Assembly (NCBI RefSeq): GCF_000222485.1
Contig: NC_015914.1
Span: forward strand, 3,261,001-3,325,000
Length of the DNA: 64,000 nucleotides
Reading direction: 5' to 3'
From: Cyclobacterium marinum DSM 745
Lineage (GTDB): Bacteria > Bacteroidota > Bacteroidia > Cytophagales > Cyclobacteriaceae
Below are positions 17,506 through 26,031 of this stretch, piece by piece. Under the pieces are notes generated by a model. It did not search any database. It saw only the letters and a program-made list of their open reading frames with translations, and was not told where the DNA came from. The first letter of the stretch is position 1. Every line of letters starts with the position of its first letter. A program made the position numbers and the translations under genes.

Positions 17506-18141
17506 ATGGACAAAAAGCATTTGGACCTGATCTTAGAAAGAGATTTTGATTTTGATATCAGGGAAGCCTTAGAAAGTGGCTGGGAAACGTATAAAAAAGT
17601 GGCTATTTATTCTATCTCCTTTACCCTTTTGATCATTTCTCTTCAGTTTTTGTTTATGTATTACGCGGAGAATTTTCTTTTCGTGTATTCTTTTTTTCTT
17701 GCCGGGCCTCTTTTTGCAGGGTTTTATTTAGTAGCCAATAAAATTAGCCATGGAGAGCAAGTGATTTACCCTGATTTCTTTAAAGGGTTTAATTATTACT
17801 TGCCTGTGGTTTTGGTTTGGATAGTTGGTCAAGTAATCACCGTTTTAGGTATTTTTGCCTTGGTACTTCCAGGTATTTATCTTATGGTTGGATATATGTT
17901 TGGCGTATTAATCACCATCTTTTCTGGGTTGGATTTTTGGAATTCTCTTGAATACAGTAGAAAGATCATTCACAAAAAATGGACTAAGTTTTTCCTTTTT
18001 GGTTTGGTCTTGGCACTGATGAATTTATTGGGAGGCTTGCTATTTGGAATTGGTTTGGTAGTAACCATACCTTTAACCTACTATGCCATTTATCATGTTT
18101 TTGAGAGCTTAAATCTTGGTCTTCCCATTGAGGAAGAATAG
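17506..18141 (+). CDS. Multi-pass inner-membrane protein of unknown function
   Basis: A 211-residue protein with a soluble N-terminus of about 30 residues (acidic, DFDFDIREALESGWETYKK) and five or six hydrophobic helices. The pattern, with LPGIYLMVGYMFG in the middle and a short acidic tail, resembles small Bacteroidota integral-membrane proteins that lack a characterised function. It follows the cystathionine synthase gene by 35 nt on the same strand and may be co-transcribed with it. No catalytic motif seen. Confidence 0.65.
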   Translation: MDKKHLDLILERDFDFDIREALESGWETYKKVAIYSISFTLLIISLQFLFMYYAENFLFVYSFFLAGPLFAGFYLVANKISHGEQVIYPDFFKGFNYYLPVVLVWIVGQVITVLGIFALVLPGIYLMVGYMFGVLITIFSGLDFWNSLEYSRKIIHKKWTKFFLFGLVLALMNLLGGLLFGIGLVVTIPLTYYAIYHVFESLNLGLPIEEE

Positions 18142-18285
18142 GGTTTTATCTATCGAGAGGTTGTTTTTAAGGCCGATCGTCAACTTTTTTTAAAAAGCCC
18201 TTCATTTTCAAAGGTTTAAAGGCGTACTTTGTACTTAAGTTTAAATTATTCAATAGAACTGATTTGTTGCTATGAATTCTTTTAA

Positions 18286-18463
18286 CCCGGATTAAGAAAT
18301 AGGAATTCCTGAGCTTTCTCAGGAAGTGGTGTAATCGAAAGAAAATCAGGCTGTTTGCAGGTTTTAGCATAGCATCGCTAAAGTGAAATTCAAAACGGCA
18401 ATCAAGAAGGTTGATTTTAAAGAGGTTACAGCATGTGATAGAAGGCCTATTGCATATTTCGGG
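18286..18463. mobile_element. Miniature inverted-repeat element, copy A (178 bp, TTAA-flanked)
   Basis: The ends are imperfect inverted repeats: the left reads CCCGGATTAAGAAATAGG, and the right, reverse-complemented, reads CCCGAAATATGCAATAGG. TTAA lies directly left (18282-18285) and one base beyond the right end (18465-18468). The interior (for example AATCGAAAGAAAATCAGG followed by CTGTTTG) matches a second copy at 47667-49245 at about the same length, and has a hairpin TCCTGAG/CTCAGGA near its left end. There is no gene inside. The TTAA flanks suggest mobilisation by a TTAA-specific (IS1380/piggyBac-like) transposase; that is inference. It ends 20 nt before the hybrid kinase start. Confidence 0.7.
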
Positions 18464-18483
18464 TTTAAAAACCAACCTTGATT

Positions 18484-21036
18484 ATGAGATTCAATGCAAG
18501 AATAATGGTAATCCTCGGTTTTTTCCTGGGGATTTGTTTAATAGTAGGAGTAGGGGCAATTACCTATTTTAGTGTGACCAAACTATTGGCCTCCGTGGAA
18601 TCCCTGTCTGAGCCTAACGAAAAACTGAGAAACCTTAACCAACTATTGGCTGACATCTACCAACTGGACAAGTCAAGAAGTGTATTTGTGGAGGAGGATA
18701 CCAGCCATAATCTGGATTATTACAATCAGATACAAAATGAAATAAAAAAACTTGAAGCCATAGTTACGGATTCTACAGAATTAAAAAAGCTGAAAGGGAT
18801 CAGCTATAGTGTAAATGAGTTGATGGTGGTTTATAAAGGTTTGGAAGATGTAAAGAGGAGTCTTTACAACAGGAATTTCAGCAATGAGGCCTTGTACAAT
18901 ATAGAAAGAAAAATTAAAAGAAAAGAAGAACTAAGCCGATTACAGAACTTAGGAAAAATAAGGATTGGAATAGACCCTTCTGCCCTTAAAGAACAAAACC
19001 AAAGTACAGATAAACCGCCCAAATCGTTAAACAAAGAGGTGACTTCTTCCGGGACTTTGGCAGGAGATGGAAAAGAGGACATGGATAAGATCAAGGGGAC
19101 ATTGAGGCTGAATCTAAATCGCTTCAACCCTGTAGACGATGACATGCCCGTAAATTCAGATTCCATCATTTATACTGTTAGGCAAATGGTATTGGATATC
19201 AATAATGAAGAGCAATACCTTCGGTCCAGATTAAGTGAGTTGGAACAAGAACTCAATGAAAAGAATAGGGAGCTGATCATGAATATTCAAAGTGTGGTTA
19301 CCTCTCTACAAAATGAATCGCTTTTAAGATCTAAAGCAGAAAATGATTCAGCGTATGAGTTAACTTATAAACTTTCAATATTACTTGGGGTATTGATAGC
19401 TGTTGGTGTGGTGGGGTCTTCAGGCTTTATTTATAGTATTATCCGAGAAATTAAAAAGGCGGAAGCTTACCAAGAAAAATTGGCTGAGGCAAAAAGAAGA
19501 TCAGATAACTTAGCCAAAACCAAGCAAGATTTCTTAGCCAGTATGAGCCATGAAATACGGAACCCCCTTCATGTAATTCAAGGTTATAATGAAGCTTTGC
19601 TTAAAACAAATTTGGGTGAAGCACAGACTGAATATGTAAGAATGATACAGTTTGCTTCAGGAACGCTGTTAGGGATAGTAAACGATATTCTTGACTTTTC
19701 GAAATTGGAAGCAGGTAAAATTAAAATAGAAAAAGCGATCATTGATCCGGATTCATTTTTTAAAGATATACATTCTTTTTTCAAGCAAAAGGCTATAGAT
19801 AACGGACTCTCCTTAGAGTTCTCGGTTCTTCTCCCCAAAAATAAATACCTTCTTGGAGATGATTTAAGAATCAATCAGATCATGAATAACTTGCTTTCTA
19901 ATGCAGTGAAATTCACGGAAAAAGGAGAGGTTTCTGTAAGGGTTTTCATGGATACTACTGATAATTTGGTGCTAGAAGTATCAGATACAGGAATGGGAAT
20001 GGAGGAAAGTCTGCAAGCAAATTTGTTTAAGGAGTTCAGCCAGGGAGATGCTACCATTTCCAGAAAGTATGGGGGCACCGGTTTGGGACTGGCCATCGTA
20101 AAAAAACTTGTAGACCTTCAAAAAGGTAAAATAGCTGTAGCAAGCAAGACCGGAGTAGGTACCAAGATTACGGTTTCAATTCCAGCCACTCTTCTTGATA
20201 AAAAAGAGGAAAATATTGTTCCTGAAGTGGACTCCACTGTGGTGGGGAATTTGAAGGTGCTTTTGGTGGATGATGACGAAATGGGGTTAAAGTTTACCAA
20301 CCTGTTATTCAATGGCCTTGGGGCGGAGGTCGTTGCCTATACCGGAGGGATTGAATTTATGAATAATTTTGTGGAGGAGGATTTTGATCTGGTGTTGCTA
20401 GACATTCAAATGCCGGAAATAGACGGTTATCAGGTATTTAAAGCTTTGAGATCTAGAGAAAAATACAGACAGGTACCCATTGTGGCCATGACAGCTAATG
20501 TTTTCACAAAAGATAGAGAAAGCATGATCAATGAAGGGTTTAATGGTGTTTTGTTGAAGCCTTTTAACGAAGCTGAACTTGTTAAAATCATTGTTGATTT
20601 TGTAAAACCACAAAAAGAGGATGTACTGCTTTCATCCTCGGAAAGATTAAGCCCAAGCCCTTCTGGTGAAACTGAAGATGACTTCACTACCTCTGATTAT
20701 AACCTAGTTGATATCAGGAAATTTTGTATGGGTGATGAGGCATTGTTTAAGGAGGTAGTTGAGGGTTTTTATACCCAAACAGGCTTGGATTTAATCATGA
20801 TGAACAAAGCTTGTGATGAAGAGGACTATGAGACGATCCGGTCCATTGCACACCAACTTTCCAGTCGATTGGGGCAAATCCAATTTAAATTCAAAGATCT
20901 TGCTAAAGAGATTGAGGTAGATCTAAAAAGGAATAAAACCCAAGATATTCAAGAAAAGGTGTGGGCCTTGACTGAAAAAATCAATACCCTACTAGAAGAT
21001 TTAGCGGTTAAATTCGGCTACGAATTGGTTGATTAA
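18484..21036 (+). CDS. Hybrid sensor histidine kinase with receiver and Hpt domains
   Basis: 850 residues from the ATG at 18484 (the TTG at 18478 is less likely). Two transmembrane helices (about 7-30 and 297-319) enclose a mostly helical extracytoplasmic sensor of about 265 residues with no named domain. Then HisKA with SMSHEIRNPLH (His356), ATPase motifs NNLLSNAVKF, DTGMGM and GGTGLGLAIV, a receiver domain (DDD near 597, phospho-acceptor Asp640 in LLDIQMPE, KPF), and a C-terminal Hpt with IAHQLSSRLG (His790). This is a full intramolecular phosphorelay, which would need a separate response regulator. The convergent NtrC-type gene is the obvious candidate. Its upstream region is largely the miniature element. 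Confidence 0.92.
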   Translation: MRFNARIMVILGFFLGICLIVGVGAITYFSVTKLLASVESLSEPNEKLRNLNQLLADIYQLDKSRSVFVEEDTSHNLDYYNQIQNEIKKLEAIVTDSTELKKLKGISYSVNELMVVYKGLEDVKRSLYNRNFSNEALYNIERKIKRKEELSRLQNLGKIRIGIDPSALKEQNQSTDKPPKSLNKEVTSSGTLAGDGKEDMDKIKGTLRLNLNRFNPVDDDMPVNSDSIIYTVRQMVLDINNEEQYLRSRLSELEQELNEKNRELIMNIQSVVTSLQNESLLRSKAENDSAYELTYKLSILLGVLIAVGVVGSSGFIYSIIREIKKAEAYQEKLAEAKRRSDNLAKTKQDFLASMSHEIRNPLHVIQGYNEALLKTNLGEAQTEYVRMIQFASGTLLGIVNDILDFSKLEAGKIKIEKAIIDPDSFFKDIHSFFKQKAIDNGLSLEFSVLLPKNKYLLGDDLRINQIMNNLLSNAVKFTEKGEVSVRVFMDTTDNLVLEVSDTGMGMEESLQANLFKEFSQGDATISRKYGGTGLGLAIVKKLVDLQKGKIAVASKTGVGTKITVSIPATLLDKKEENIVPEVDSTVVGNLKVLLVDDDEMGLKFTNLLFNGLGAEVVAYTGGIEFMNNFVEEDFDLVLLDIQMPEIDGYQVFKALRSREKYRQVPIVAMTANVFTKDRESMINEGFNGVLLKPFNEAELVKIIVDFVKPQKEDVLLSSSERLSPSPSGETEDDFTTSDYNLVDIRKFCMGDEALFKEVVEGFYTQTGLDLIMMNKACDEEDYETIRSIAHQLSSRLGQIQFKFKDLAKEIEVDLKRNKTQDIQEKVWALTEKINTLLEDLAVKFGYELVD

Positions 21037-22400
21037 TCCAAGCCGTATTTTTCTAGTTTATTGTACAGCGTTTTCCTATCCATGTTCAATACTTTTGCCG
21101 TTTTAGATTTGTTAAACCGCATTTCCTCCAAAGTTTTTATGATAAGTGATTTTTCCTGATCTTCAAATGAGCTTTTTAGATCCTTGGCAGAGCTTATGTC
21201 TATGGGTTGAAAAGGTTCGTGATCAAGGAGTTCTGATGGGATTACTTTGGGTTGAATTTGGCCTTCTCCTGTTAATAATACGGCTCTTCTGATAATGTTT
21301 TTAAGTTCACGAAGGTTGCCGGGCCAGTGGTACTCCTTGAAAATCTTCACTACTTCAGGACTAAATCCCGTTACATTTTTTTCAAGTGTGGCATTGCTTT
21401 TTATCAAAAAAAGATTGGAAAAAAACATCAAGTCTTCTCGCCTTTCTCTCAGCGGTTGGGCTCTTAAGCTGAATTCGTTTAACCTGTGAAAAAGATCTTC
21501 CCTAAACAGTCCTTGTCTGGAAAGGTCTTGCAAATCTTCATTGGTCGCTGCAATTATTCTAACATCCACAGAGATGTCTTTATTGCCACCTATCTTTCTG
21601 ATCTTGCGTTCTTGAATGGCTCTAAGTAGCTTGATTTGAATCTCATAACCTAAATTCCCGATTTCATCCAGAAAGATTGTTCCTCCATTAGCATTTTCAA
21701 AATGCCCGGTTTTGTGATCTATGGCTCCGGTGAAAGCTCCCTTAACATGGCCAAAAAGTTCACTTCCGGCAAGTTCCTTGGACAAGGCTCCACAGTCCAC
21801 AGCTACAAAAGGACCCTTGGCTCGTTTGGATTGTTGGTGGACTCGCTTTGAGATATATTCTTTTCCTGTACCACTTTCTCCCAATACTATTATGCTCAAG
21901 TCAGTAGGAGCTACCAAGCCAATGTGTTCTTCAATTTGCAAGGCCTCTTTGCTCTTTCCAATTTGGTAATCAAGTTCAGAAAGTTTATTAGCAGTCTGTT
22001 CTTTTTGTTTTGCTTGTGGAGAAGGTTTCCTGTGCTTGCTTTCGTTTTTTAAAGCCTGCTGTACAGTGAGAAGTAATTCGTCCGGCTGAATAGGCTTAGT
22101 GATGTACTCAAAAGCTCCCATTTTCATGGATTTGACGGCCGTTCTAATGTCAGAATAATTTGTAATTAAAATTACCGGAAATGTCGGTTGATCATTGAGA
22201 ACTTGGTCAAGTATTTCCATGCCTGTACCATCCGGCAAGCGGTAATCAGTGATGATTAAATCAACTTGATGCTTTTCAAAATAGCTCAGGCCTTCCGACA
22301 CTTTTGTGCTATTCATTACCTCATATCCATTTTTCTCTAAAAATTTGCTAATTATTTTAGAGTAGGTTAGGTCATCCTCAATTAAAAGAATTTTTGACAT
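21033..22400 (-). CDS. Sigma-54-dependent response regulator (NtrC family)
   Basis: 455 residues. The receiver domain at 1-120 has acidic residues DD at 9-10, phospho-acceptor Asp52 in ITDYRLPDGTG and Lys in TKPI. The AAA+ domain has Walker A GESGTGKE, the sigma-54 contact loop GAFTGA, Walker B GGTIFLDEIG and a second-half arginine cluster. The C-terminal Fis-type helix-turn-helix reads NKSKTAKVLNMDRKTLYNKL. It should activate sigma-54 promoters when phosphorylated. The gene converges with the hybrid kinase and the two overlap by 4 nt at their stops. No sigma-54 promoter was confidently located in the window, so its targets are unknown. Confidence 0.93.
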   Translation of the reverse strand: MSKILLIEDDLTYSKIISKFLEKNGYEVMNSTKVSEGLSYFEKHQVDLIITDYRLPDGTGMEILDQVLNDQPTFPVILITNYSDIRTAVKSMKMGAFEYITKPIQPDELLLTVQQALKNESKHRKPSPQAKQKEQTANKLSELDYQIGKSKEALQIEEHIGLVAPTDLSIIVLGESGTGKEYISKRVHQQSKRAKGPFVAVDCGALSKELAGSELFGHVKGAFTGAIDHKTGHFENANGGTIFLDEIGNLGYEIQIKLLRAIQERKIRKIGGNKDISVDVRIIAATNEDLQDLSRQGLFREDLFHRLNEFSLRAQPLRERREDLMFFSNLFLIKSNATLEKNVTGFSPEVVKIFKEYHWPGNLRELKNIIRRAVLLTGEGQIQPKVIPSELLDHEPFQPIDISSAKDLKSSFEDQEKSLIIKTLEEMRFNKSKTAKVLNMDRKTLYNKLEKYGLD

Positions 22401-22437
22401 ATAAAATTAATACCCATTAGATTTTAAATATAAAGGA

Positions 22438-22465
22438 AAAGCACCGATTTCACAATCAGTGCTTT
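22438..22465 (-). terminator. Hairpin terminator after the 124-residue protein gene
   Basis: Arms of 12 bp (22438-22449 and 22454-22465) with one mismatch and a 4-nt loop; on the minus strand TTTTCCTTTATA follows. It stops the gene ending at 22499 and separates it from the regulator gene. Confidence 0.65.
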
Positions 22466-22498
22466 CAGGTAAACGTTGGCTTAGCTGTTTTTATATTT

Positions 22499-22873
22499 TT
22501 ATTGTGAAACAATGATTCCATTCTTGTCATAGAGCACCATTATATTAAAATAATCGGCATCTTTAAAACATACATCATAGAAATCATCATTATTATGTGA
22601 GAATTTTGTTACTGTTCGAATTTCTAGATCATTAATTAAACTGTCAGTCTGAATAACCCTTTGGATATTCAGGGGTAAATCGGTAGCTGCAATACGTGTA
22701 GAGTCTGTGTACCAACTACTTGTTGTGTTATATACGGAAGATTCAATTGGATGGTTGCCTTTATTGACCCTAAATATTTCATGGCTAGTCCATTGCAAAT
22801 TATATAGTAAGGTGAATACGAATGAAATGAACAATGTACCAACTCCCAGCCCAACAATTATTTCACGTCTCAT
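22499..22873 (-). CDS. Small membrane-anchored protein of unknown function
   Basis: A 124-residue protein. An N-terminal hydrophobic helix (GLGVGTLFISFVFTLLYNL, residues 8-26) after MRRE would leave it anchored in the inner membrane with most of the chain outside. The remainder is polar, with two internal cysteine- or aspartate-rich turns (DVCFKDADYFN). No family recognised. It is flanked by its own terminator and is upstream of the NtrC-type regulator on the same strand, but the hairpin argues against co-transcription. Confidence 0.55.
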   Translation of the reverse strand: MRREIIVGLGVGTLFISFVFTLLYNLQWTSHEIFRVNKGNHPIESSVYNTTSSWYTDSTRIAATDLPLNIQRVIQTDSLINDLEIRTVTKFSHNNDDFYDVCFKDADYFNIMVLYDKNGIIVSQ

Positions 22874-22997
22874 GATCGAAAGATTAATGTTTATAAAAGT
22901 AGCATTTACTGTGCCAACCTTAAATCAGTCGAATAGTGTAGATTTTAAAGGGAAATATTGGGTAGAATGTACCCATACTGCTGACCGCGAACAACCC

Positions 22998-23028
22998 TTG
23001 TGGGAAATAAAAAACTTTACTAACTTTG
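22998..23028 (+). promoter_or_regulatory. Promoter of Bacteroidota type (TTG-N20-TAACTTTG)
   Basis: TTG at 22998-23000 and TAACTTTG at 23021-23028 are separated by 20 nt, the favoured spacing. The predicted start is near 23034-23037, about 137 nt before murI, with a terminator in between. Confidence 0.5.
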
Positions 23029-23035
23029 TTAGGCT

Positions 23036-23136
23036 TGCCATGAAGGTTTTGATCTTTATGGTGGACAAAATGTTTTAAATTAATTTAACCCTTCGCTTGC
23101 ATTTCCCCGGATGCGTGAATCCGGGGAATTTATTTT
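23036..23136 (+). ncRNA. Candidate small transcript between a promoter and a terminator
   Basis: The promoter at 22998-23028 and the strong terminator at 23103-23136 define a transcript of about 100 nt containing only a 12-codon frame (23040-23078, MKVLIFMVDKMF). It could be a small RNA, a tiny-peptide gene, or a leader that ends transcription ahead of murI. I recognise no known RNA family. The support is only the two signals and their spacing. Confidence 0.33.
23103..23136 (+). terminator. Strong rho-independent terminator
   Basis: Perfect 10-bp GC-rich arms TTCCCCGGAT and ATCCGGGGAA around a 6-nt loop, then TTTATTTTTC. It lies upstream of murI and no plus-strand gene precedes it within 1.5 kb, since the hybrid kinase ends at 21036 and two minus-strand genes intervene. 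Confidence 0.8.
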
Positions 23137-23172
23137 TCTAAAATAAAATAGCAATTAAATTTCTAAGTAATT

Positions 23173-23988
23173 ATGGCCATCGTTGCGCAATCGCCCATAG
23201 GGATTTTTGACAGTGGAATAGGAGGGTTGACTGTAGCCAAGGAAGTAAAAAAAATGCTTCCCAATGAGCAGATCGTGTATTTTGGTGATACAGCGCATTT
23301 GCCTTATGGAGATAAAAGTACAGCAGCAATACAAGCTTACTCTGTGAAAATTGCGGATGCATTACTTAAGGAAAACTGCAAAATGATTCTTATTGCTTGC
23401 AATTCAGCCTCTGCAGCTGCCTTTGACTTAGTAAAAGCCTATGTGGCATCTAAGGCATTGGTTGTGAATGTTATTGATCCAGTCGTTCAATTTCTTGGTA
23501 AGAATCATAAAGATGAAAATGTAGGTTTGATTGGTACCAAGCAAACAGTAAGCTCCGGCGTTTATTTACAAAAAGTAAATAGCCTTGGAAAAGGAATAAA
23601 AATAAAATCATTGGCCACCCCTTTGCTTGCTCCAATGATTGAAGAGGGCTTTCATTTACAAAATATAAGTAAAGATATTATTGCTTCTTATTTAAATCGG
23701 TCTGAATTAAAGGGAATTCAAACATTGGTTTTGGGTTGCACCCATTATCCGTTGATCAAGCATCAAATAATTGAATTTTATAATGGAAAGGTTCAAATAA
23801 TAGACGCTTCAGAAACCGTGGCAAAGTCGGTAGAAAATTTACTCCGGAAGAACAAGCTTTTAGCCGAGCAGAATTCCGGGCAAAAAGACAAGTTTTTAGT
23901 CTCTGATTATACAGTTTCTTTTGAAGAAACTACCAAGCTTTTCTTTGGTAAACAGATAAAGCTTCAAAAATTTCCTTTATGGGAATAG
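23173..23988 (+). CDS. murI: Glutamate racemase
   Basis: Converts L- to D-glutamate for peptidoglycan synthesis in the cytoplasm. 271 residues, usual length. SPIGIFDSGIGGLTVA at 7-22 carries the substrate-binding Asp-Ser pair; PYGDKS follows, and the two catalytic cysteines are Cys76 in IACNSASA and Cys189 in LGCTHYPLI. It stands alone, with a terminator 40 nt upstream and purF starting 145 nt downstream with its own promoter element. Confidence 0.95.
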   Translation: MAIVAQSPIGIFDSGIGGLTVAKEVKKMLPNEQIVYFGDTAHLPYGDKSTAAIQAYSVKIADALLKENCKMILIACNSASAAAFDLVKAYVASKALVVNVIDPVVQFLGKNHKDENVGLIGTKQTVSSGVYLQKVNSLGKGIKIKSLATPLLAPMIEEGFHLQNISKDIIASYLNRSELKGIQTLVLGCTHYPLIKHQIIEFYNGKVQIIDASETVAKSVENLLRKNKLLAEQNSGQKDKFLVSDYTVSFEETTKLFFGKQIKLQKFPLWE

Positions 23989-24097
23989 GTGTTTTTTGAA
24001 ATTTGTTTTGTTTTGAAGGTTGGAGTAAAATTTTTAATCTAATTTATACTCGGTCTAAGTTTGAGTAGTTTGGGGAACTAATTCTTAAAAAAAGACG

Positions 24098-24105
24098 TAA
24101 CTTTG
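24098..24105 (+). promoter_or_regulatory. -7 promoter element of purF
   Basis: TAACTTTG lies 28 nt before the purF ATG. A TTTG about 25 nt upstream could serve as the -33 box, though the spacing is long. Confidence 0.4.
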
Positions 24106-24132
24106 GTTCATATTTTACTCCTTTAGAACATT

Positions 24133-26019
24133 ATGAGTGACCAGATCAAACACGAGTGTGGGATTGCAATGATTCGGCTTAGAAAGCCATTGCAATATTA
24201 TATTGATAAATACAATACCCCGTTTTATGCTGCCAATAGGTTGTATGTATTGATGCAGAAACAAATCAACCGTGGTCAGGATGGCGCAGGATTGGCAAAT
24301 ATTAAAATTAATACCCCACCCGGTACAAGATACATCAGCCGATACAGGTCAGTAGAATCTGAGGCAGTTACCAAGATTTTTCAGAAAATCAATAAGAAGT
24401 ACAAGAAGGCCAAAAAATTAGGAACTCCGGCAGATTTGATGGATGCTGAATGGGTGAAAAATAATGCAGCTTTTTCAGGAGAAGTTTGGTTGGGACACCT
24501 TAGGTATGGTACCCACGGGCAAAATAGCATTGAAACTTGCCATCCATTTTTGAAGCAAAACAATTGGAGAAGTAGAAATTTGGTCATGGCCGGAAATTTT
24601 AACATGACCAATGTGGAGGAACTTTTTGATATACTGGTAAATCTAGGGCAGCATCCCAAGGAAAAAACAGATACCGTAACGGTAATGGAGAAAATTGGTC
24701 ATTTCCTTGACGAAGAAAATCAGAGGATTTTTGATAAATATAAAGACAAATTTTCTAATGTAGAGGTTACAGAGGTGATCGAACAGGAACTCGATGTTGC
24801 AAGAATATTGAGGAGAAGTTGCCGAGACTTTGACGGAGGCTATGCCATGGCAGGTCTGATTGGAAATGGTGCAGGATTTGTAGTAAGAGATCCTATTGGT
24901 ATTCGGCCGGCTTATTACTATGCAGATGATGAAATTGTAGTAGTAGCCTCCGAAAAACCACCTATCAAAACGGCTTTTGATATTGATTATAAACAAATTA
25001 AGGAAATTCAACCCGGCAACGCGCTCATTTTTAATAAGGATGGATCTTATGGTGAGTTTGAAATCATTCCGCCAAAAGAAAAAAAGTCTTGTAGTTTCGA
25101 GAGAATTTATTTCTCAAGAGGAACAGACCCTGATATCTACAAAGAGCGAAAAAATCTAGGAAGGGCTTTGGTCCCTCAAATTTTGAAAGCCATTGATTTT
25201 GATCTCAAGAATACCGTTTTTTCTTATATTCCTAATACGGCAGAAACTGCCTATTATGGAATGATAGAAGGTCTTGAAGATTATCTTAGTGCCAAAAGAA
25301 AAGAAATTCTTATAGAAGGTAAACCGCACCTAGATGATTTGGGTGAGTTATTAAACTTTAGACCTAGGGTTGAAAAACTTGTCAGCAAAGATGTCAAATT
25401 ACGAACATTTATCACCAATGACTCCGATAGAGATGTAATGGTGTCAAATGTATATGACACCACCTATGAGGTAATCCGATCAGGAATAGATACCATTGTT
25501 TTAATTGATGACAGTATAGTAAGAGGAACCACCATAGAAAAAAGTGTACTCACTACTCTGGATAAGCTTGAACCAAAGCGCATCATCATAGTTTCTTCTG
25601 CCCCTCAGATAAGATTTCCTGATTGCTATGGCATTGACATGTCTAGAATGAAGGACTTTATTGCCTTTAGGGCAGCCGTTCAATTGATTGAAGACAATGG
25701 TGGTATGGACAATCTTTTGGAAAGGGTTTATGACAAATGTAAAGCTTATCCTGAGTCGGAAGAAAATTATGTAAAGGAGATTTATGCACCATTTACAGAT
25801 CAAGAAATCTCTGATAAAATAGCTTCAATTATTACTTCAGAAAATATCAAGGCTGGCGTTCATGTGATTTATCAAACGGTAGATAATCTCCATTCATCCT
25901 GCCCTGCTCACAGTGGAGACTGGTATTTTACAGGAAATTTCCCAACTAAGGGGGGGATTCGTGTGGTAAAAAAGGCCTTCGTAAATTATATGGAAGGAAA
26001 AGAAGAACGGGCATATTAA
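24133..26019 (+). CDS. purF: Amidophosphoribosyltransferase, long form
   Basis: Transfers glutamine nitrogen to PRPP, the first step of purine synthesis. 628 residues, against roughly 470-510 in well-studied enzymes. Cys9 (MSDQIKHECGIA) is the glutaminase nucleophile; the preceding eight residues look like a propeptide to be removed, as in the Bacillus enzyme. RGQDGAG, GHLRYGTHG and NFNMTN are the glutaminase blocks, the last with Asn in place of the more usual motif. TIVLIDDSIVRGTT is the PRPP site and SAPQIRFPDCYGIDM a further family block. Extra length is spread across insertions near residues 60-110 and 370-410 and a C-terminal extension. Four late cysteines could ligate a cluster, but this is unproven. 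Confidence 0.85.
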   Translation: MSDQIKHECGIAMIRLRKPLQYYIDKYNTPFYAANRLYVLMQKQINRGQDGAGLANIKINTPPGTRYISRYRSVESEAVTKIFQKINKKYKKAKKLGTPADLMDAEWVKNNAAFSGEVWLGHLRYGTHGQNSIETCHPFLKQNNWRSRNLVMAGNFNMTNVEELFDILVNLGQHPKEKTDTVTVMEKIGHFLDEENQRIFDKYKDKFSNVEVTEVIEQELDVARILRRSCRDFDGGYAMAGLIGNGAGFVVRDPIGIRPAYYYADDEIVVVASEKPPIKTAFDIDYKQIKEIQPGNALIFNKDGSYGEFEIIPPKEKKSCSFERIYFSRGTDPDIYKERKNLGRALVPQILKAIDFDLKNTVFSYIPNTAETAYYGMIEGLEDYLSAKRKEILIEGKPHLDDLGELLNFRPRVEKLVSKDVKLRTFITNDSDRDVMVSNVYDTTYEVIRSGIDTIVLIDDSIVRGTTIEKSVLTTLDKLEPKRIIIVSSAPQIRFPDCYGIDMSRMKDFIAFRAAVQLIEDNGGMDNLLERVYDKCKAYPESEENYVKEIYAPFTDQEISDKIASIITSENIKAGVHVIYQTVDNLHSSCPAHSGDWYFTGNFPTKGGIRVVKKAFVNYMEGKEERAY

Positions 26020-26031
26020 ACCAAGGTATAA

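Noticed and set aside
18167..18475. 102-codon minus-strand frame upstream of the hybrid kinase
   Set aside because: It lies mostly inside the miniature inverted-repeat element and has no protein signature; a similar stretch in copy B does not keep the frame.
22707..23078. 123-codon plus-strand frame antisense to the small membrane protein
   Set aside because: Most of it mirrors the coding strand of the 22499-22873 gene, and it has a non-protein composition; only its end falls in the possible small transcript.
23989..24132. Purine riboswitch ahead of purF
   Set aside because: The 144-nt gap has no three-way junction pattern or conserved loop sequence of that class.
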